DNA of 64,000 nucleotides from Lachnospiraceae bacterium (GCA_017513125.1 JAFWDI010000015.1:34066-98065); one strand, 5' to 3'. Numbered from the stretch's first letter, positions 26,119 through 35,782 are shown. Translations and numbers: made by a program. Notes: a model not told the origin generated them from the letters alone.

Positions 26119-27423
26119 ATGGATTACAGAGCAATGTATGAGTCGAAGAAGAGCACGATTCCGGAACTGCTGAGTCTGATCCAGTCGGGTGACTGCGTCG
26201 TGACGGGCACGGATTCGGACGCCCCCGTGACGATCCTGAAGGAGCTGCACACGATCGGAGACCGTGTCGACAACGTCTGGATCGTGAAAGGCGCGGACCG
26301 CATTTATCCGTTTATGACGATGCCGGAGCTTCACGGAAAGATCAACTGCACGGGTCTGATCATGGGCGCCGGCAACCGCGAGTCGCAGAAGACCTTCAAC
26401 TACCAGTACATGCCGGCGAACCTGCATGACTGGATCTATCGCTGGGAGAAGAACCGCCCGATCACGGTCCTGCTGACCGCGGCGACTCCGATGGACGAGG
26501 ACGGCTATCTGTATATGTCCACCTGCCTGATCAATGAAGCGGAGGCTCTGAAGAGCCCCAGCCTGCGGAACATCATCGTTCAGGTGAACTCGAAGCTGCC
26601 CGTGCTGAAGAGCGAGGCGGGACGGATCCACATCAGCCAGATCACGGGACTGATCGAGGCGGACGACGACCTGTATACGGTCCCGACGCCGAACCCGTCC
26701 GAAACGGATAAGATCATCGGCGCGACCGCGGCCGAGTTTATCAATGACGGCGACACGATCCAGATCGGCCTGGGCGGCACCGCGGACATGGTAGCCGTGG
26801 CGCTCGAGTCGAAGAAAGATCTGGGCCTGCACACCGAGCTGTTCACACCCGGCATCGGACACCTGATCCGCATCGGCGTCATCACCGGCGAGCGGAAGAC
26901 GGTCTATAAAGGCCGCCACGTCGGTACGTTTGCGATCGGCGATGAGGCGCTTTATGAAGATATGGGAAAGAACCCGGCCTATATGATCCTGCCGGGACAG
27001 ATCACGAACGATCCATTCCTGATCGCTCAGAACGATAACATGAAGTCCGTGAACACCGCGCTGGAGATCGACCTGACCGGCCAGATCTGCTCGGAGAGTA
27101 TGGGCTCGACGATGTATTCCGGCACCGGCGGAGCGACCGACTTCGCGTACGGCGCGCTGCACTCGAAGGGCGGCCGCGGCATCATCGCGATCGCATCGAC
27201 CGCGAAGAAGGGTACGCTGTCGAAGATCAAGCCGCAGCTGACCCCGGGCGCGACTGTGTCGATCAGCCGGAACCTGGCGGATACGATCATTACCGAGTAC
27301 GGCGTGGCCGAACTGAAGGGCCGCACGATCACGGAGCGCGCGCAGATGCTGATCCGGATCGCACACCCGGATTTCCGCGACGAACTGACGTTCGAGGCGA
27401 AGAGACTGGGACTCATCTGGTGA
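26119..27423 (+). CDS. Acetyl-CoA hydrolase/transferase family CoA-transferase (butyryl- or 4-hydroxybutyrate-CoA:acetate type)
   Basis: Family-I-like CoA-transferase of 434 residues, moving CoA between acyl groups and acetate in fermentation. The probable thioester-forming Glu is Glu240 in LGLHTELFTPG, with GLGGTAD upstream and EIDLTGQICSES, GGATDFAYGA and TEYGVAELKG downstream. This family includes the butyrate-forming enzyme of gut Clostridia, 4-hydroxybutyrate CoA-transferase and succinyl-CoA:CoA-transferase; the substrate cannot be told from sequence alone. AAGGAG lies upstream of ATG 26119. A structured element follows the stop directly. Confidence 0.82.
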   Translation: MDYRAMYESKKSTIPELLSLIQSGDCVVTGTDSDAPVTILKELHTIGDRVDNVWIVKGADRIYPFMTMPELHGKINCTGLIMGAGNRESQKTFNYQYMPANLHDWIYRWEKNRPITVLLTAATPMDEDGYLYMSTCLINEAEALKSPSLRNIIVQVNSKLPVLKSEAGRIHISQITGLIEADDDLYTVPTPNPSETDKIIGATAAEFINDGDTIQIGLGGTADMVAVALESKKDLGLHTELFTPGIGHLIRIGVITGERKTVYKGRHVGTFAIGDEALYEDMGKNPAYMILPGQITNDPFLIAQNDNMKSVNTALEIDLTGQICSESMGSTMYSGTGGATDFAYGALHSKGGRGIIAIASTAKKGTLSKIKPQLTPGATVSISRNLADTIITEYGVAELKGRTITERAQMLIRIAHPDFRDELTFEAKRLGLIW

Positions 27424-27489
27424 TAAGCTCCTGAGGAGAGAGGAAGCGGCTGCCATGCTTGCATGAGCAGCCGCTTCCTCTCTTCGAAG
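27423..27489 (+). repeat. Structured intergenic element, copy 1
   Basis: Starts at the stop codon with ATAAGCTCCTGAG, then a 17-bp perfect stem (27437-27453 with 27467-27483) capped by CATGC-TT-GCATG with one bulged A, and ends CTTCGAAG (27482-27489). A second copy at 31318-31388 has the same flanks and cap but a different lower stem. It may act as a terminator, although this copy has no T-run. Confidence 0.7.
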
Positions 27490-27600
27490 GGCAACAGACA
27501 TGAGCACGGGTCATGTGAGCGAAGCACATGACGCAAAGTGCGAATGGCTGTTATCTGCGGCGGGAGCCCGAAGGGCGGAGCTGCAGATAAGCTTATCTTT
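27490..27600. other. Hairpin-rich intergenic DNA
   Basis: GTCATGTG (27511-27518) pairs with CACATGAC (27526-27533), and TTATCTGC (27551-27558) with GCAGATAA (27583-27590). The 14-base palindrome AGATAAGCTTATCT (27585-27598) competes with the second stem. The region lies upstream of the next promoter, so it would belong to the preceding transcript or a separate small RNA. Confidence 0.5.
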
Positions 27601-27613
27601 GGTGAGGCGAGCT

Positions 27614-27642
27614 TTTACACGATCTGCTGTGCCGGTTATAAT
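27614..27642 (+). promoter_or_regulatory. Sigma-A promoter for the OYE-family gene
   Basis: TTTACA (27614-27619), 17 bases, TATAAT (27637-27642). The leader is about 45 bases and ends with AGGAGA before ATG 27696. Confidence 0.8.
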
Positions 27643-27695
27643 ACGATATATCACATGAACCCATTGACGAGGCAATACAACAGGAGACAATAATT

Positions 27696-29687
27696 ATGAG
27701 CGCACCCGCATTCCCGCATCTTTTTGAGCCGATCCGCATCGGAAACACCGTGTTCCGGAACCGGATCTTTTCCTCACCGACCTCGATCCACGAGCTGACG
27801 GAGAAGGACTACCCGACCGAGGCATTGAACGCGTATTTCGAGCGTAAAGCCATGGGCGGCGCCGCGTCCGTCGCGGTCGGAGACGCCACGGTCGACTGCG
27901 TGCACGGCAAGGCCGGACTGAAGCACATTCCGCTGGACGATCCGTTCGCCGCGGGCCCTCTCTACGGGCTCTCGAACGCGATCAGCCGCCACGGCGCGGT
28001 CGCGGCCATCCAGCTGCAGCACGCAGGCATGTTTTCCTCGGGTTCCACCATGGACGGAAACGACGCCTGGGGGCCCGTCGCGAAAGAGCTGAAGCGCATC
28101 GGCCCGGTACTGGAGGGCAGCGCCGCGAAGGTCGTCGGCATGTCCGAGGAGCAGATCGAGTACACCATCCAGAAGTTCGCCGACGCCGCGGCGTTCGCGA
28201 AGAACTGCGGCTTCGGCATGGTCGTGGTCCACGGCGGACACGGCTGGCTCATCTCGCAGTTCCTCTCGCCGGTCCAGAACACCCGCACGGACCGCTGGGG
28301 CGGCAGCCCCGAGAACCGCGTCCGCTTCCTGGTCGAGGTCCTGGACCGCGTCCGGAAGGCGGTCGGCCCCGGCTTCCCGATCGAGGTCCGCATCTCCGCG
28401 ACCGAGGGCGTCCCGGGCGGCTATGAGCTGGACGGGGCCGTGTATATCGCGGAGGCGATCGACGGTCACTGTGACCTGATCCACGTCTCGAACGGAGACC
28501 ATGAGGATCCGATCGGATTCGTGGCCTCGGAACCCAGCATGTTCATGCAGCAGGGGGTCAATGTCGGATACGCGGCCGAGATCAAAAAACACGTGAATCA
28601 GTCGAAGGTCGCGGTCGTCGGCTACCTGAACGACCCGGAGTTCCTCGAGGAGGTCATCGCTTCCGGGAAGGCAGACGTCGTCGAACTGGCCCGCGCGCTG
28701 ATCGCGGATCCGGATCTGCCAGTGAAGGCCAGAAACGGCCGGCAGGACGACATCCGCACCTGCCTGCGCTGCCTGCACTGCTTCTCGCACCTGGTCGTCG
28801 CGGGGCGCATCTGCTGCGCTATCAATCCCGAGATCGGCCACGAGCTCGAGTCGAAGCTGACTCCGGCGCCGGCCGTGAAGAAAAAAGTCCTGATCGCAGG
28901 CGGCGGCATCGGCGGCATGGAAGCCGCGATCGAAGCCGCGAAGCTCGGACATCGGGTGATCCTCTGCGAGAAAAAGGCGGAGCTCGGCGGCGCGCTGCGC
29001 TGCGAGCGCGCGGTGCCTTTCAAGCGCCATCTGGACCGCTACCTGAACCAGCAGGCGCGGTACTGCATGGAGGATCCCGCGATCGACGTCCGCCTGAACA
29101 CCGAACTGACGCCTGAGCTCGCGAACGAGATCGGCGCGGACGTGATCATTGCCGCGACCGGCGCTCGTCCCGTCGTCCCGACCTTCCTGCCGGGCCATGA
29201 CCTTCCGAACGTGAAGGGCGCCGAAGAGATCTACTATGACACGTCCCTGGCCGGGGACAAGGTCGTGATCCTGGGCGGCGGCCTCGTGGGCGTGGAGCTG
29301 GGTCTCCATCTGTCCGAAATGGGCAGGAGAGTATCCGTCGTCGAGATGATGCCGATGGTCGGCGTGGGCGGAAACGTGCTCCACGGAGCCGCACTGAATG
29401 TCGAGATGCAGGCGAAGCGGATCGACCTGCGGCTCTCGACGAAAGCGGTCGAGATCACCGCGGAGGGCGTCCTGGTCGAGGACATGAACACGGGCGAACA
29501 GTGCATGATCGACGCCGACACCGTGATCTACGCGGTGGGCCAGCGGCCCGAGGCGGAGAGCGCACAGGCGCTCGCGGGCTGCGCGCCGGACTTCTATATG
29601 CTCGGCGACTGCACGACCCCGAAGAACATCTTCCAGGCGACGAATTCCGCGTACAATATCGTCCGCGACATCGGACGGATCGTCTGA
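27696..29687 (+). CDS. NADH:flavin oxidoreductase, 2-enoate reductase/BaiCD-like
   Basis: A 663-residue multidomain flavoenzyme that reduces activated C=C bonds. Residues 1 to about 350 form an FMN-binding Old Yellow Enzyme barrel (GHGWLISQFLSPVQNTRTD). A cysteine cluster follows for a 4Fe-4S centre (CLRCLHC...GRICCAINP). The C-terminal half has two dinucleotide folds (VLIAGGGIGGMEAA and VVILGGGLVGVE) for FAD and NAD(P)H. The family contains 2-enoate reductase, 2,4-dienoyl-CoA reductase and bile-acid BaiCD/BaiH; the substrate is not determinable. It has its own promoter and terminator. Confidence 0.88.
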   Translation: MSAPAFPHLFEPIRIGNTVFRNRIFSSPTSIHELTEKDYPTEALNAYFERKAMGGAASVAVGDATVDCVHGKAGLKHIPLDDPFAAGPLYGLSNAISRHGAVAAIQLQHAGMFSSGSTMDGNDAWGPVAKELKRIGPVLEGSAAKVVGMSEEQIEYTIQKFADAAAFAKNCGFGMVVVHGGHGWLISQFLSPVQNTRTDRWGGSPENRVRFLVEVLDRVRKAVGPGFPIEVRISATEGVPGGYELDGAVYIAEAIDGHCDLIHVSNGDHEDPIGFVASEPSMFMQQGVNVGYAAEIKKHVNQSKVAVVGYLNDPEFLEEVIASGKADVVELARALIADPDLPVKARNGRQDDIRTCLRCLHCFSHLVVAGRICCAINPEIGHELESKLTPAPAVKKKVLIAGGGIGGMEAAIEAAKLGHRVILCEKKAELGGALRCERAVPFKRHLDRYLNQQARYCMEDPAIDVRLNTELTPELANEIGADVIIAATGARPVVPTFLPGHDLPNVKGAEEIYYDTSLAGDKVVILGGGLVGVELGLHLSEMGRRVSVVEMMPMVGVGGNVLHGAALNVEMQAKRIDLRLSTKAVEITAEGVLVEDMNTGEQCMIDADTVIYAVGQRPEAESAQALAGCAPDFYMLGDCTTPKNIFQATNSAYNIVRDIGRIV

Positions 29688-29755
29688 GCTGCGGACCGGC
29701 GGAATGGGCCGGCATAAGGCATAAAGCGCCATGAAACCGATATAAAATGCACCGG

Positions 29756-29790
29756 ATGCCCGGGCCGCAAGGCCCGGGCATAATATTTTG
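29756..29790 (+). terminator. Terminator after the OYE-family gene
   Basis: ATGCCCGGGCC (29756-29766) and GGCCCGGGCAT (29771-29781) around a GCAA tetraloop, followed by AATATTTTG. The 180 bases to gdhA are AT-rich, with a palindrome AGTAATTACT at 29813-29822, and no clear promoter was found. Confidence 0.9.
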
Positions 29791-29936
29791 CTTATACTAT
29801 CGATTAGTAAATAGTAATTACTTTTGCAGAAGCGCGTGCAGTATTGCCAGAATATGGGCATATATGCTAACATCCATAATCATGCGGTTATGAGAACGGC
29901 GCACAGCGCCGCGAATGCCGCGGAAACCATCATTGA

Positions 29937-31316
<1,380 letters not shown>

Positions 31317-31317
31317 T

Positions 31318-31388
31318 ATAAGCTCCTGAGAAGAATAAAAGAGGGCCGTCATGCCTGCATGAACGGCCCTCTTTTTTGTTCTTCGAAG
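31318..31388 (+). repeat. Structured intergenic element, copy 2 (gdhA terminator)
   Basis: ATAAGCTCCTGAG (31318-31330) is followed by a 13-bp stem, 31337-31349 with 31363-31375, capped by CATGC-CT-GCATG and one bulged A, then a T-run and CTTCGAAG (31381-31388). The flanks and cap match copy 1 while the lower stem differs with pairing kept. The T-run makes this copy a likely terminator. Confidence 0.75.
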
Positions 31389-31401
31389 AGAAATGTCACA
31401 T

Positions 31402-31911
31402 TTACGAAGGCAGTTCCTCCAGAATCACGAACCCGTACTTCTGGTAAAGCGAGCACGCGGTCGGGTTCTCGGAGTCCGTGTGAGCGTCCATCCGCTTTAC
31501 GGTCTGCGGCAGCTTCCCGCAGATCAGGTCCAGACTCTCGATGCTGAGGCCCCTGCCGCGGTACTCCGCGAGGAGACCGAAGCCTGCCATGCTCGCGTAC
31601 GTGGGCGTGCAGTAGAGAATAAAACAGCCGATCACGGTCAGACCGTCGGTCGGGTCATGTGAAGGAATCGAACCCGCCGGGGGCAGCGGCTTCTGAGCGT
31701 CGCGCCCGCAGATCAGCCAGGCTTTGCAGCGGTCGTCATCCAGACTGCTGTTCACGAAGCCGGAGGCCTCCTCCAGGTCAATGTCAAAGATCTCGGCGTT
31801 CAGCCGGACCAGATAATCACGGTCGGTGCAGGAGACCGCCGTGAGATGCGGGGTGTAGACCGCATGTTCAGCGGGCTCCATTAAAGAAAACAGATAATCG
31901 ATCTTAGCCAT
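31402..31911 (-). CDS. GNAT-family N-acetyltransferase
   Basis: A 169-residue acetyltransferase of unknown substrate. The acetyl-CoA motif A is GFGLLAEYRGRGLSIESL and the C-terminal motif is NPTACSLYQKYGFVILEE. ATG 31911 is preferred because GGAGG lies a few bases upstream on the - strand; the longer frame would run into the promoter. It is divergent from trmO, and the two promoters overlap within about 40 bases. Confidence 0.85.
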   Translation of the reverse strand: MAKIDYLFSLMEPAEHAVYTPHLTAVSCTDRDYLVRLNAEIFDIDLEEASGFVNSSLDDDRCKAWLICGRDAQKPLPPAGSIPSHDPTDGLTVIGCFILYCTPTYASMAGFGLLAEYRGRGLSIESLDLICGKLPQTVKRMDAHTDSENPTACSLYQKYGFVILEELPS

Positions 31912-31952
31912 AGGAGTCCTCCTTTTCCTGTTCCTTCCAATGCTTCCGAAAC

Positions 31953-31983
31953 GCGGAACGTTCATTCCGCTTTTCTCCATTAT
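31953..31983 (-). promoter_or_regulatory. GNAT gene -10 box and inverted repeat
   Basis: TATAAT on the - strand (31983-31978) lies next to an inverted repeat GCGGAA-N6-TTCCGC (31953-31970) inside the presumed leader. No good -35 is visible. Confidence 0.4.
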
Positions 31984-32002
31984 AGTATCACTGATGCCGA
32001 TG

Positions 32003-32011
32003 TGCTATACT
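32003..32011 (+). promoter_or_regulatory. Extended -10 box 6 bases before the trmO ATG
   Basis: TGCTATACT ends six bases before ATG 32018, with no ribosome-binding site between. This is the same geometry as the amidase gene at 16872 and implies a leaderless mRNA. Confidence 0.5.
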
Positions 32012-32017
32012 TTTGCC

Positions 32018-32773
32018 ATGAGCGGCGTGAAGATCATCGGGCATATCCGTACGGACTTTCCGACGAAGTTCGGCATTCCCAGACAGGGGATCGGGGAACT
32101 GAGAGGGAGGATCGTTTTCGAACCCGAATTTCGGAAAGAAGAGGCGTTCCGCGGGATCGAAGAGTTTTCGCACCTCTGGATCCTCTGGCAGTTTTCGGAA
32201 TCGCGGGGAGAACATTCCCTGACCGTGCACCCGCCGCGGCTGGGCGGAAAGGAGAAGAAAGGCGTGTTTGCGACCAGGTCTCCGTTCCGGCCGAGCGATA
32301 TTGCCCTGACCTGCGTGAAGCTTGACCGCTTCGAACTCGGAGAGGAAGGTCCGGTCCTGTACGTTTCCGGGATCGATATGATGGACGGAAGTCCGGTGTA
32401 TGACATTAAGCCTTATGTCCCGTATTCAGACTGTGTGCCGGAGGCGTCGCAGGGGTTCACCGGGCGCACGAAGGATCACCGCCTGGAAGCGGTCTTTCCG
32501 GAGGAACTGCTGGCGCGGTTTCCGGAAGAGAAGCGTCAGGCGGCGCGAAGGATCCTTGAGGAGGACCCCAGACCGCGCTACATGCCGGAGGAGCGCGAGA
32601 GCTACGGGGTCGCGTTCGCGGGAATGGATATCCATTTCCGGGTCCATGACGGAATCGCGGAAGTCTATGAAGTGATACCGCTGGAAGAAATGACGGAAAG
32701 AGATAAAGTCACGAAAAAGTTGTGTAATGAAACAGAGGGAGTGAAAAGATGGACAGAGTCAGACTCGGAATGA
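32018..32773 (+). CDS. trmO: tRNA (t6A37) N6-methyltransferase TrmO family
   Basis: Methylates the N6 of t6A37 in some tRNAs to give m6t6A, using S-adenosylmethionine. The 251-residue protein has an N-terminal TsaA/YaeB beta-barrel (IIGHIRTDFPTKFGIPRQG; FSHLWILWQFS; FATRSPFRP; DIKPYVPYSD) and the smaller C-terminal domain. It acts on the product of the tsa genes at 12-15.7 kb. The start lies right after a -10 box, so translation may be leaderless. It overlaps the next gene by 25 bases. Confidence 0.9.
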   Translation: MSGVKIIGHIRTDFPTKFGIPRQGIGELRGRIVFEPEFRKEEAFRGIEEFSHLWILWQFSESRGEHSLTVHPPRLGGKEKKGVFATRSPFRPSDIALTCVKLDRFELGEEGPVLYVSGIDMMDGSPVYDIKPYVPYSDCVPEASQGFTGRTKDHRLEAVFPEELLARFPEEKRQAARRILEEDPRPRYMPEERESYGVAFAGMDIHFRVHDGIAEVYEVIPLEEMTERDKVTKKLCNETEGVKRWTESDSE

Positions 32774-33768
32774 CGGAGTATGTTGTGAATAAGAACGGTT
32801 TCGGGGCATTGCCGATCCAGCGGACTCAGAAGGATGAGGCGGTCCGGATCCTGGAGAAGGCCTTTGACCACGGCATCGATTACTATGATACCGCGCGCTG
32901 GTACACCGACAGCGAGGAGAAACTCGGGGCGGCGTTCGGCGGCGCGAAGCGTGAGAAGATCGTGATCAGCACGAAGACCGGCGCGCACGACGCGGAGGCT
33001 TTTTGGAAGGATCTCGAGACCAGTCTCGGACTGCTGAAGACCGACCACATCGATATCTACCAGTTTCATAACCCGGAGTTCGTGCCGAAGCCGGGCGGTG
33101 AGGACGGCCTGTATGAAGCCGCGCTGAAAGCGAAGGAGCAGGGAAAAATCCTGCACATCGGCATCACGAACCATCGGATGGCGGTCGCGAAGGAAGCCGT
33201 GCTCTCGGGGCTGTACGAAACGCTTCAGTTCCCGTTCAGCTATCTGGCTTCGGACGCAGACCTGGCGCTCGTGGAACTGACCCGGGAAAAGGACATGGGA
33301 TTTATCTGCATGAAGGGCCTTTCGGGCGGTCTGCTGACGGATTCCGCGGCCTGCTATGCGTTCATGAATCAGCCGCAGTTTTCGCACTGCGCGCCGATCT
33401 GGGGCATTCAGCGTGAGTCCGAACTCGACGAATGGCTGTCCTATCAGGATCAGCCGCCGGTTCTGGACGATGCGATGCGCGCACGGATCGAGTCCGACCG
33501 GAAGGAGCTGGCAGGGGAGTTCTGCCGCGGCTGCGGGTACTGTATGCCCTGCCCGACCGGGATCGAGATCAACAACTGCGCCCGCATGAGCCTGATGCTC
33601 CGCCGTGCGCCTTCCGCCGCGTGGCTGACGCCGGAGTGGCAGGAAAAGATGAAGAAGATCGAGGATTGCCTGCATTGCGGGAAATGCATGAGCAAGTGCC
33701 CTTACGGGCTGAACACGCCGGAGCTCCTGAAGAAGAATTACGAGGATTACAAGACGTTCCTGGCGTAA
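32749..33768 (+). CDS. Aldo/keto reductase with C-terminal ferredoxin-type 4Fe-4S domain
   Basis: A 339-residue protein with an aldo/keto reductase barrel (residues 1 to about 250; GIDYYDTARWY with the catalytic Asp/Tyr region, DHIDIYQFHNP, GITNH). The C-terminal domain carries cysteine motifs CRGCGYCMPCPTG and CLHCGKCMSKCPYG for two iron-sulfur clusters. Such proteins occur widely in anaerobes, and their substrates are mostly unknown. The electron route may be ferredoxin-like rather than NADPH only. The start is inside the end of trmO, with GAGGGAG upstream. Confidence 0.88.
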   Translation: MDRVRLGMTEYVVNKNGFGALPIQRTQKDEAVRILEKAFDHGIDYYDTARWYTDSEEKLGAAFGGAKREKIVISTKTGAHDAEAFWKDLETSLGLLKTDHIDIYQFHNPEFVPKPGGEDGLYEAALKAKEQGKILHIGITNHRMAVAKEAVLSGLYETLQFPFSYLASDADLALVELTREKDMGFICMKGLSGGLLTDSAACYAFMNQPQFSHCAPIWGIQRESELDEWLSYQDQPPVLDDAMRARIESDRKELAGEFCRGCGYCMPCPTGIEINNCARMSLMLRRAPSAAWLTPEWQEKMKKIEDCLHCGKCMSKCPYGLNTPELLKKNYEDYKTFLA

Positions 33769-33777
33769 ATCGTTTCC

Positions 33778-33816
33778 TTTACAAAACTGATACAAATGCT
33801 ATACTTTTAGTATCAG
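33778..33816 (+). promoter_or_regulatory. Promoter of the repeat lipoprotein with flanking operator
   Basis: TTTACA (33778-33783), 16 bases, TATACT (33800-33805) within extended TGCTATACT. Inverted repeat CTGATAC (33787-33793) / GTATCAG (33810-33816) brackets the -10. AGTATGAACC is tandemly repeated just downstream. Confidence 0.7.
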
Positions 33817-33881
33817 TATGAACCAGTATGAACCGCATTGGGCGTTGCAAAACGCATGTCAGTAACGAAAAGGAGAGAAAC

Positions 33882-35342
33882 ATGAAAAAGATTATCGCAT
33901 TGATCGCCGCGGTGGCGATGGCGCTCTCTCTGGCAGCCTGCGGAGGCGGCGGAAGAGGCGCTGGGATCACGGTCGATAACGAGGTGGGTTACGACGGAGC
34001 GTATCTGTACGTAAGCCCTACTTCCGAGAGTCAGTGGGGTGATGACCTTCTGAACGGGCAGACCCTGGCGACCGGCTCTACCGCGCGCGTCCAGATTCCT
34101 CCGTCACAGGGGAACACCTATGACATCCGCATGGTCGACACGGACGGAGACTACTGGGTCTTCATGAACGTGACGATCCCGAATGGCGCGACGGTCGTCC
34201 TGGGTGCGGATCTGGTCAACGGCGTGACCGCAACGATCGGAAACCAGGTCTTCCCCGGCGAGCTGCAGATGCAGGGCGGAGGAAATACGCCTCAGGCCGG
34301 AACGATCTCCGTGACGGTACAGAATAACACGAGTGATACCCTGTGGTACGGCTACATTTCCGATGTGAACGATACGCAGTGGGGCGACGATCTGTTCGGA
34401 TCCTCGACCTGCAGCGCCGGCGCGGCCCTGACCATGGCGGTGCCTGAGGCTGCCGGCGGCGTCTATGACGTCCGGTTCGACGACTCGGGTCATGAACCGA
34501 CCTGGCAGTTCGCTCAGGTCCCGCTGCAGAACGGCACCACGATCGTCATGAACGCGGATCACACGATCACGGTCAACGGCCAGTCTTACACGGCGCAGAA
34601 CTCCTCGGGCGGCGATGTGACCCCCGCTCCGACTCCCGCGCCGGCGGCCGGAACCATCTCGGTGACTCTGCAGAATAACACGAGCGACTCGGTGTGGTAC
34701 GGCTATATCTCCGACACGAACAGCACGCAGTGGGGCGACGACCTGTTCGGTTCCTCGACCTGCAGTGCCGGTGCGACCCTGACTATGGCGGTTCCCGAAG
34801 CGTCGGGCGGCGTCTATGACGTCCGCATCGATGCCTCCGGTCATGAACCGACCTGGCAGTTCTACAGCATTCCGCTTGCGAACGGCGCCACGATCACGCT
34901 GAATGCCGATCATACCCTCAGCGCCGGCGGCCAGACCTATCAGGCTGCGAATGTTGCAACGAGCGACACGGCTCCTGCGGGCGGCGGAGGCGTTCAGAAC
35001 GGAGTCTTCGTTGCGAACTTTACGGTGAATAATGTCGGCAGCTCCACCGTGATGTATCTGTACTGCTCCAGTTCGACCTCGAACACATGGGGCGACGATC
35101 GCCTGGGGGCCTCGACCATTTCGGGCGGTTCCTCGCATAACTTCTCCATCGAAGGTATTGACTCCGGTTCCAGCTTCGATATCTGCTTCCGCGATTCCGA
35201 CGGAAACAGATGGTCCTGCTACGGGCTGGATATGTCCCAGATCACTTCGATGAATGTCAATCTGGATAACCTCACGCTCGAGGCGTTCAACGGCTCGTCC
35301 TCGCTGGGTTCCACTCAGCTTCAGGCGGAGAACTCGAACTGA
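33882..35342 (+). CDS. Lipoprotein with four WGDD repeats
   Basis: A 486-residue exported lipoprotein of unknown function. The signal peptide ends in the lipobox LAAC (Cys20). The mature part is four related units of about 95 residues (about 29-121, 141-236, 258-353, 379-470). Each has a strand-rich start, a W-G-D-D motif (52-55, 167-170, 284-287, 403-406), a TYDIR/VYDVR-like strand and a closing NG-rich strand. Units 2 and 3 are nearly identical, the outer two diverged. A Pro-rich linker (TPAPTPAPA) separates 2 and 3. I do not recognise the domain. It probably sits on the outer face of the membrane. ATG 33882 is chosen for GGAGAG upstream and the signal peptide. Confidence 0.85.
   Translation: MKKIIALIAAVAMALSLAACGGGGRGAGITVDNEVGYDGAYLYVSPTSESQWGDDLLNGQTLATGSTARVQIPPSQGNTYDIRMVDTDGDYWVFMNVTIPNGATVVLGADLVNGVTATIGNQVFPGELQMQGGGNTPQAGTISVTVQNNTSDTLWYGYISDVNDTQWGDDLFGSSTCSAGAALTMAVPEAAGGVYDVRFDDSGHEPTWQFAQVPLQNGTTIVMNADHTITVNGQSYTAQNSSGGDVTPAPTPAPAAGTISVTLQNNTSDSVWYGYISDTNSTQWGDDLFGSSTCSAGATLTMAVPEASGGVYDVRIDASGHEPTWQFYSIPLANGATITLNADHTLSAGGQTYQAANVATSDTAPAGGGGVQNGVFVANFTVNNVGSSTVMYLYCSSSTSNTWGDDRLGASTISGGSSHNFSIEGIDSGSSFDICFRDSDGNRWSCYGLDMSQITSMNVNLDNLTLEAFNGSSSLGSTQLQAENSN
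34302..34940 (+). repeat. Tandem intragenic duplication (lipoprotein units 2 and 3)
   Basis: DNA for units 2 (34302-34589) and 3 (34653-34940) is closely similar, including CTGTTCGGATCCTCGACCTG-type stretches, pointing to a recent in-frame duplication. Confidence 0.8.
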
Positions 35343-35362
35343 TCTCGCAGAAACATGAAACG

Positions 35363-35392
35363 GGCTCCCTGTCTTCGGGCAGGGAGCCTTTT
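35363..35392 (+). terminator. Terminator after the lipoprotein gene
   Basis: GGCTCCCTG (35363-35371) and CAGGGAGCC (35380-35388) with a TTTT tail. Confidence 0.85.
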
Positions 35393-35412
35393 GGAAAAAC
35401 AGGCCCGGAGGT

Positions 35413-35437
35413 CTTATGATACCCGGGGTATGATAAG
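35413..35437. promoter_or_regulatory. 25-base palindrome upstream of the small-protein promoter
   Basis: CTTATGATACC and GGTATGATAAG are symmetrical around CGG, with a single G-G mismatch at the matching position of each arm. It ends 10 bases before the -35. A likely regulator-binding site. Confidence 0.55.
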
Positions 35438-35447
35438 CGATTATTTA

Positions 35448-35476
35448 TTGGCATCATAAGTGGATTCCTGTATAAT
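35448..35476 (+). promoter_or_regulatory. Sigma-A promoter of the small charged protein
   Basis: TTGGCA (35448-35453), 17 bases, TATAAT (35471-35476). Confidence 0.8.
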
Positions 35477-35516
35477 ATCAGGTGGTCAGTGGTGCCGCAC
35501 CGTAAGGAGGTACATG

Positions 35517-35762
35517 ATGGGTCTTAAGGAAGAACTTGCGAACGCGAAGGATGCCGGCGAGAAAGCCGCAAAGGACGCGGTAGCGGGCGGAAAGAAGCTG
35601 CTGAAGAATGTCGGCGAGACCGTGGGCGAGAAGGCCGCGGACGTGAAGCAGAAGGCTGCGGAAGTCGGTCAGGAGATCGTTGAGGGCGGTAAGAAGGCCG
35701 GCGCCGCGGTTGAGGAAAAAGTAAAGGATATCGCTGAGAACGCTCCGAAGATCAAAAAGTGA
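35517..35762 (+). CDS. Small Lys/Ala/Glu-rich amphipathic protein (LEA-like)
   Basis: An 81-residue protein with no Cys or Trp, made of Ala/Lys/Glu/Val/Gly in an 11-residue-like rhythm (KDAGEKAAKDAVAGGKKLL; KAADVKQKAAEVGQ). It should form one long amphipathic helix, as in late-embryogenesis-abundant or YtxH/CsbD-type stress proteins, but family membership is not certain. AAGGAGG lies six bases before ATG 35517; another ATG three bases earlier is too close. It is monocistronic with its own promoter, upstream palindrome and terminator, suggesting regulated, possibly strong, expression. Confidence 0.75.
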   Translation: MGLKEELANAKDAGEKAAKDAVAGGKKLLKNVGETVGEKAADVKQKAAEVGQEIVEGGKKAGAAVEEKVKDIAENAPKIKK

Positions 35763-35782
35763 GCGTGGTATTATAATTCATT

